Assembly (NCBI RefSeq): GCF_039939195.1
Contig: NZ_JBDUUH010000003.1
Location: 310,001-374,000 of the forward strand
Direction: 5' to 3'
Origin: Foliimonas ilicis
Lineage (GTDB): Bacteria; Pseudomonadota; Alphaproteobacteria; Rhizobiales; Rhizobiaceae
DNA: 64,000 nt
Shown here: positions 59,619 through 64,000 of the stretch, piece after piece
How positions within the stretch are numbered: position 1 is the stretch's first letter
Layout of the letters: the number at the start of each line of letters is the position of its first letter
The notes under the pieces: generated by a model
What the model saw: only the letters and a program-made list of their open reading frames with translations
Database searches by the model: none
What the model was told of the DNA's origin: nothing
Program-made: the position numbers and the translations under genes

Positions 59619-60009
59619 GCAGCCCACCCGTTTTGACAAAGGCATGGAGACGCGACGCGCCGTTCTGGGCGATGCCCATGTCGATCGTGCCAATGCCGCC
59701 AAGACGCCTTTCGACGAGGATTTTCAGGCCTTCATCACCGAAGGCGCGTGGGGCAGCGTCTGGTCGCGCCCCGGTCTGACACGCCGCGAACGTTCGCTCA
59801 TCACGCTGGCGCTGATTGCCGCTGGCGGGCATGACGAGGAAGTCGCTATGCATGTGCGCGCCACTGAAAACACCGGCGCCTCGCCGGAAGACATCAAGGA
59901 AGCGCTGCTGCATGTCGCCGTCTATGCAGGCGTGCCCGCCGCCAACCGCGCCTTCAAGATTGCCAAGGCAGAGCTTGCCAAGCGCGGCTCGACCGGGGAG
60001 GCTGGTTGA
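59611..60009 (+). CDS. pcaC: 4-carboxymuconolactone decarboxylase PcaC
   Basis: 132 residues, the usual size of a stand-alone PcaC. Motifs: RRAVLGDAHVDRANAAKTPF, GSVWSRPGLTRRERSLITLA, GHDEEVAMHVRATENTGASPEDIKE (quoted in part) and HVAVYAGVPAANRAF. It decarboxylates gamma-carboxymuconolactone to the enol-lactone used by PcaD. It is not fused to PcaD, as happens in some bacteria. The stop and the pcaH start share one base (TGATG). Confidence 0.93.
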   Translation: MSEQPTRFDKGMETRRAVLGDAHVDRANAAKTPFDEDFQAFITEGAWGSVWSRPGLTRRERSLITLALIAAGGHDEEVAMHVRATENTGASPEDIKEALLHVAVYAGVPAANRAFKIAKAELAKRGSTGEAG

Positions 60010-60746
60010 TGGTCGAGCGCAACGACAATGGCGGCCTATTCGCCCGCGACCGGAACTGGCATCCGCCAGCGCTGACGCCTGCCTATAAGAGCTCGCTTCT
60101 GCGTTCGCCGCGCCATGCGCTGATTTCGCTGGATGCGACGGCCTCCGAACTCACCGGCCCGCGCTTCGGCCACTCCATGCTCGGCCCCCTCGATAATGAT
60201 CTGATCCGCAATTACAGCCAGGATGGCACCGATGCCATCGGCCAGCGCATCGTGGTGTACGGTCAAGTTCTCGACGAGAATGCAAAGCCCGTCCCAGATG
60301 CACTCGTCGAGTTCTGGCAGGCCAATGCCGGTGGCCGATACCGCCACAAGAAAGAGGGCTATCAGGCCGCGCTGGATCCTAATTTCGGCGGCTGCGGACG
60401 TACGATCACGGATGAGAACGGCTTCTACTCATTCCGCACGGTCAAGCCCGGCGCATATCCGTGGCCGAACGGGCCGAACGACTGGCGCCCGGCGCACATT
60501 CATTTCTCGCTGTTTGGCCATGCCTTCGCGCAGCGTCTCATCACGCAGATGTATTTCGAAGGCGACCCCATGATCCGGCAATGCCCGATCGTCAAAGGCA
60601 TTTCCGACGATGCGGCCATCGAGCAGCTCACGGCAAAGCTCGACCGTCACAATACATTGCCGATGGACGCGCTGGCCTACCGCTTCGACATCGTACTGCG
60701 CGGACGCCGCTCGACGCTGTTCGAAAACCGGCCGGAGGGCAATTGA
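60009..60746 (+). CDS. pcaH: Protocatechuate 3,4-dioxygenase beta subunit PcaH
   Basis: 245 residues. The four non-heme Fe(III) ligands are visible: tyrosine in GGRYRHKKEG, tyrosine in PGAYPWPNGP, and both histidines in WRPAHIHFSLFG. The intradiol family core FWQANAGG and GRTITDENGFYSFRTVKPG is intact. With PcaG it cleaves protocatechuate between the two hydroxyl-bearing carbons to give beta-carboxymuconate. Overlaps pcaC and pcaG by one base each. Confidence 0.95.
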   Translation: MVERNDNGGLFARDRNWHPPALTPAYKSSLLRSPRHALISLDATASELTGPRFGHSMLGPLDNDLIRNYSQDGTDAIGQRIVVYGQVLDENAKPVPDALVEFWQANAGGRYRHKKEGYQAALDPNFGGCGRTITDENGFYSFRTVKPGAYPWPNGPNDWRPAHIHFSLFGHAFAQRLITQMYFEGDPMIRQCPIVKGISDDAAIEQLTAKLDRHNTLPMDALAYRFDIVLRGRRSTLFENRPEGN

Positions 60747-61363
60747 TGATCAACAAATTGCCTCTCCTGAAGGAAAGCCCGTCGCAGACCGCAGGTCCGT
60801 ATGTTCACATCGGTCTGACTCCGAATTTCGCCGAGATCAACGGCGTCTATGAAGTCGATGCGGGCGCGCAGATGCTGACGCCTGACACGAAGGGCGAGCG
60901 CATCGTCGTCACCGGCCGCATTTTCGACGGATCCGGTGCCGTGCTCAGTGACGCCATCGTCGAAATCTGGCAGGCGGATGCAGACGGCAATTTTGTCTCG
61001 CCGCAGACACCGAATTCCAACACCAGCCCAAGCTTCACCGGCTGGGGCCGCAAAGCGACCGAAGCGAACGGCGCATTCCGTTTCGAGACGGTCAAGCCGG
61101 GCGTCGTTCCTGGTCCCGGCGGCAAGGATCAGGCACCGCATATCTCGCTCTGGATCGTCGCGCGCGGCGTCAATATCGGCCTGCAGACGCGCCTTTATTT
61201 CGAGGACGAGCAGGACGCCAACGCCGCTGATCCGGTGCTCAACCGCATCATGGATGCGCGCCGCCGCAAGACGCTGATCGCCGCCCGCAGCGATGACGGC
61301 GCAACCTACACGCTCGACATTCACCTTCAGGGTGATGACGAAACCGTCTTTTTCGATATCTGA
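60746..61363 (+). CDS. pcaG: Protocatechuate 3,4-dioxygenase alpha subunit PcaG
   Basis: 205 residues from ATG 60746. It starts with the typical SPSQTAGPYVHIGLTPNF and keeps the intradiol beta-sandwich (IVEIWQADADGNF, GAFRFETVKPG, QAPHISLWIVARGVN) but lacks the full set of iron ligands, as alpha subunits do. It assembles with PcaH into the (alpha-beta)n Fe3+ enzyme. The start shares one base with the pcaH stop; 8 nt separate it from pcaI. Confidence 0.95.
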   Translation: MINKLPLLKESPSQTAGPYVHIGLTPNFAEINGVYEVDAGAQMLTPDTKGERIVVTGRIFDGSGAVLSDAIVEIWQADADGNFVSPQTPNSNTSPSFTGWGRKATEANGAFRFETVKPGVVPGPGGKDQAPHISLWIVARGVNIGLQTRLYFEDEQDANAADPVLNRIMDARRRKTLIAARSDDGATYTLDIHLQGDDETVFFDI

Positions 61364-61371
61364 GAGAATTG

Positions 61372-62217
61372 ATGAGCAAATTTCTAAGTCTTGCCGATGC
61401 AGTTCGGCAAAACCTCAATGATGGCGACACCGTCGCTTTCGAGGGTTTTACGCATCTGATCCCGCATGCCGCCGCCCATGAGGCGATCCGTCAGGGCATC
61501 AAGGATTTGACGCTGCTGCGCATGACGCCCGACATCGTCTACGACCAGATCATCGGCATGGGCCTCGCGAAAAAAGTCATCTTCTCTTATGCGGGAAATC
61601 CAGGCGTTGGCCTTCTGCGCCGCATGCGCGATGCGATCGAAAACAAATATCCGCGCGCTATCGAGACTGTCGAACATTCCCACGCCGCCATGGCAAATGC
61701 CTATGAGGCTGGCGCATCCGGCCTGCCGGTCGCCGTGTTTCGGGGCTATAAGGGCGCCGGTCTCGCCAGGGTCAATCCAGACATCAAATCCGTGACCTGC
61801 CCATTCACCGGTGAAGTGCTGGCCGCAGTTCCGGCGCATCGGCCCGATGTCACCTTCATCCACGCCCAGAAAGCCACCGAGAAGGGCGACGTTCTCATCG
61901 AAGGCATCGTCGGCGTCCAGAAAGAGGCAGCCCTTGCCGCAAAGCGCGTGGTCGTGACGGTCGAGGAAATGGTGCCGGATTTCAAAGGCCTGCACCCCAA
62001 TCTCTGCATTCTTCCGCATTGGACCGTTTCGGCGATTTCGGTGGTGCCGGGCGGCGCGCATCCATCCTACACGCATGGCTATTATGGCCGCGACAACGCC
62101 ACCTATCTGCAATGGGACAAGATTTCCGCCGACCGCGAATTGTTCGCCGCATGGATGAAGGAAAACGTGCTCGATGCGACCCCTGAAGTGTTCGAAACCC
62201 GCGTGAAGGGGCTTTGA
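61372..62217 (+). CDS. pcaI: 3-oxoadipate CoA-transferase subunit A PcaI
   Basis: 281 residues from ATG 61372. CoA-transferase family I alpha-type fold: DGDTVAFEGFTHLIPHAAAH, GLAKKVIFSYAGNPGVGLLR, CPFTGEVLAAVPAHRPDVTF and HAQKATEKGDVLIEGIVGVQ. With PcaJ it moves CoA from succinyl-CoA to beta-ketoadipate. In several rhizobia pcaIJ lie in another operon under PcaR; here they follow pcaG after 8 nt, so they should be PcaQ-controlled with the rest. Confidence 0.93.
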   Translation: MSKFLSLADAVRQNLNDGDTVAFEGFTHLIPHAAAHEAIRQGIKDLTLLRMTPDIVYDQIIGMGLAKKVIFSYAGNPGVGLLRRMRDAIENKYPRAIETVEHSHAAMANAYEAGASGLPVAVFRGYKGAGLARVNPDIKSVTCPFTGEVLAAVPAHRPDVTFIHAQKATEKGDVLIEGIVGVQKEAALAAKRVVVTVEEMVPDFKGLHPNLCILPHWTVSAISVVPGGAHPSYTHGYYGRDNATYLQWDKISADRELFAAWMKENVLDATPEVFETRVKGL

Positions 62218-62218
62218 G

Positions 62219-63001
62219 ATGACTGATTTCACCCCGACCGAAATGATGACCATCGCGGCTGCCCGCCAGCTCACCAGCAACGATGTTTGCTTTGTCGGCA
62301 TCGGCGCGCCATCCGCTGCCTGCAATGTCGCGCGGCTTACCCACGCGCCGGACATCACGCTCATCTATGAAAGCGGCACGATAGGCACCGCACCTGATGT
62401 CCTGCCCTTGTCGATCGGCGACGGCGAATTGTGCGAAACTGCCTTGACCACGGTCGCAGTGCCGGAAATGTTCCGCTACTGGCTGCAGGGCGGGCGCATT
62501 TCCATCGGCTTTCTGGGTGCTGCCCAGCTCGACAAATTCGGCAACATCAACACCACCGTCATCGGCGACTACGACAATCCGAAAGTCCGCCTTCCGGGCG
62601 GCGGCGGTGCGCCTGAAATCGCCACGTCCTGCGGCGAAATCTATATCACGCTGAAGCAGGCGACCCGTTCGATGGTCGAAAAGATCGACTTCTACACCTC
62701 ATTCGGTCACGGCGATGGCGGCGACCACCGCGAGCGTCTCGGTATTTCGACCAAGGGTCCGACGCAGCTCATCACCGATCTCGCGATCTGGCGGCCGGAC
62801 CCGGTCACCAAGGAATTCACCGTCGTCTCGCTGCATCCAGGCGTCAGCCGCGAACAGGTTCAGGAAACCTGCGGCTGGACAGTCAAGTTTGCGGATGATT
62901 TAGAAGAAACTCCAGCACCAACCGCGCTGGAGCTTTCCACCTTGCGTGATCTGCACGCACGCACGACCGCCGCACATGGCGGGTCCAAGAAGGGCAATTG
63001 A
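62219..63001 (+). CDS. pcaJ: 3-oxoadipate CoA-transferase subunit B PcaJ
   Basis: 260 residues; TGA of pcaI and the ATG are one base apart. The active-site glutamate that forms the CoA thioester is in the conserved motif LIYESGTIGTAPDVLPLSIG (Glu near residue 45). Further landmarks are GFLGAAQLDKFGNINTTVIG and LPGGGGAPEIATSCGE. It completes the CoA-transferase with PcaI. Confidence 0.93.
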   Translation: MTDFTPTEMMTIAAARQLTSNDVCFVGIGAPSAACNVARLTHAPDITLIYESGTIGTAPDVLPLSIGDGELCETALTTVAVPEMFRYWLQGGRISIGFLGAAQLDKFGNINTTVIGDYDNPKVRLPGGGGAPEIATSCGEIYITLKQATRSMVEKIDFYTSFGHGDGGDHRERLGISTKGPTQLITDLAIWRPDPVTKEFTVVSLHPGVSREQVQETCGWTVKFADDLEETPAPTALELSTLRDLHARTTAAHGGSKKGN

Positions 63002-63003
63002 TC

Positions 63004-64000
63004 ATGGCCGAGGCTTTCATCTGCGCTTATCTCCGCACGCCGATCGGCCGTTTCGGCGGCGCATTGTCTTCGGTGCGGCCGGACGATCTGGGTGCGGTGC
63101 CTTTGCGCGCGCTGGTCGAGCAAAATCCGGGCGTCGATTGGGAAGCCGTCGACGACGTGATTTTCGGCAATGCCAATCAGGCCGGTGAAGACAATCGCAA
63201 CGTCGCGCGCATGAGCCTGCTTCTCGCCGGTCTGCCGGTCGGCATTGCGGGCACCACGATCAACCGCCTCTGCGGTTCGGGCATGGATGCCGTCATCACC
63301 GCAGCTCGCGCCATCAAATCGGGCGAGGCCGAGCTTTACATCGCAGGCGGCACGGAATCCATGAGCCGCGCGCCCTTCGTCATGCCGAAAGCCGATACGG
63401 CCTTTTCGCGCAACGCCGAGATTTACGACACGACAATCGGCTGGCGCTTCGTGAACCCGCTGATGAAGAAGCAATACGGCGTCGATTCCATGCCGGAAAC
63501 CGGCGAGAATGTTGCTGAGGACTACAAGGTTTCACGCGAAGATCAGGATGCATTCGCGCTGCGCAGCCAGCAAAAGGCAGTCGCCGCGCAGGAAAACGGC
63601 CGTCTGGCCAAGGAAATCGTTCCGGTGTCGATCCCCAAGCGCAAGGGCGATCCGGTCATCGTCGACAAGGACGAGCATCCGCGCGGCGATACGACCATCG
63701 AGATCCTGTCGAAGCTAGGCACGCCTTTCAAGAAGGAAGGCGGCACGGTCACGGCGGGTAACGCTTCCGGGGTCAATGATGGTGCGGCGGCCCTGATCAT
63801 CGCTTCCGAGGTGGCGGCCCGCAAATATGGCCTGACGCCGATTGCCCGCATCGTTGGCGGTGCGGTCGCAGGCGTTGCGCCGCGCATCATGGGCATCGGC
63901 CCGGCACCGGCAACCAAAAAGCTCTGCGCTCGGCTTGGCATTACGCCGCAGGATTTCGATTTGATCGAGCTTAACGAAGCATTCGCCTCCCAAGGCATAG
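63004..64000 (+). CDS. pcaF: 3-oxoadipyl-CoA thiolase PcaF (3' end outside window)
   Basis: 332 codons are visible from ATG 63004, out of about 400 expected. Thiolase motifs: RTPIGRFGGALSSVRPDDLG, nucleophilic cysteine C90 in TINRLCGSGMDAV, GGTESMSRAPFVM, VTAGNASGVNDGAAALI and the start of the C-terminal ELNEAFASQG; the second catalytic His and Cys lie beyond the window. It cleaves beta-ketoadipyl-CoA to acetyl-CoA and succinyl-CoA, ending the pathway. pcaB is not present between pcaG and pcaF and may follow. Confidence 0.93.
   Translation, partial: MAEAFICAYLRTPIGRFGGALSSVRPDDLGAVPLRALVEQNPGVDWEAVDDVIFGNANQAGEDNRNVARMSLLLAGLPVGIAGTTINRLCGSGMDAVITAARAIKSGEAELYIAGGTESMSRAPFVMPKADTAFSRNAEIYDTTIGWRFVNPLMKKQYGVDSMPETGENVAEDYKVSREDQDAFALRSQQKAVAAQENGRLAKEIVPVSIPKRKGDPVIVDKDEHPRGDTTIEILSKLGTPFKKEGGTVTAGNASGVNDGAAALIIASEVAARKYGLTPIARIVGGAVAGVAPRIMGIGPAPATKKLCARLGITPQDFDLIELNEAFASQGI

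Overview
The window looks like a chromosomal segment of an alphaproteobacterium of the order Hyphomicrobiales, most likely the Brucella/Ochrobactrum group. This is inferred from protein style, the fused dipeptide permease-ATPase, the double-length FhuB, the contiguous pcaDCHG-IJF genes under a PcaQ-type regulator and a cobalamin riboswitch in front of a metal-chelate importer. No rRNA, tRNA, insertion sequence, phage gene or CRISPR array was seen. The segment is an accessory-rich 'uptake, secretion and aromatic/sugar-acid catabolism' region with very few gaps.

Layout. (1) 1-2.8 kb, minus strand: a GntR-type regulator, a PEP-mutase/isocitrate-lyase-like enzyme, an SDR dehydrogenase and the start of a TRAP transporter, then an MFS transporter on the plus strand (3.2-4.4 kb). 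(2) 4.5-12.5 kb, minus: an AraC regulator and a ferric-hydroxamate system, fhuA-fhuC-fhuD-fhuB plus a DUF2218/siderophore-interacting ferric reductase. (3) 12.6-29.3 kb: a NarX/NarL-like two-component pair, divergent from a 2563-residue RTX heme peroxidase, a type I secretion ABC exporter, a second membrane-anchored RTX protein, an HlyD-type adaptor and a second LuxR-type response regulator. This block is the most unusual part of the window. The peroxidase keeps all catalytic residues of animal heme peroxidases and resembles the secreted Mn(II)-oxidising MopA class.

(4) 29.3-34.4 kb, minus: a dipeptide/oligopeptide ABC importer whose second permease is fused to the first ATPase. (5) 34.5-45.5 kb: a sugar or sugar-acid regulon. 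A carbohydrate ABC importer plus SDR lies on one side of a LacI-type regulator. On the other side is a four-gene catabolic operon (D-xylonate-dehydratase-like, DenD-like, a beta-hydroxyacid dehydrogenase and an SDR). The same 12-bp palindrome core GGCAGCGCTGCC occurs twice in the divergent promoter region and once before the dehydratase, which ties both operons to the LacI protein.

(6) 45.7-50.3 kb, plus: a maleylacetoacetate isomerase-like protein, then a cobalamin riboswitch driving a FecBCD/BtuFCD-like importer and a SAM methyltransferase. (7) 50.6-56.5 kb: a TonB-dependent siderophore receptor convergent with a second siderophore ABC importer (binding protein, two permeases, ATPase). (8) 56.7-64 kb: a small DUF6894 protein, a Crp/Fnr regulator, then PcaQ divergent from pcaD-C-H-G-I-J-F, the protocatechuate branch of the beta-ketoadipate pathway. 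The window ends inside pcaF.

Two operons carry a strong hairpin directly after the gene for the component needed in excess (receptor or binding protein), and the peroxidase gene is followed by a terminator-like hairpin before its exporter genes.
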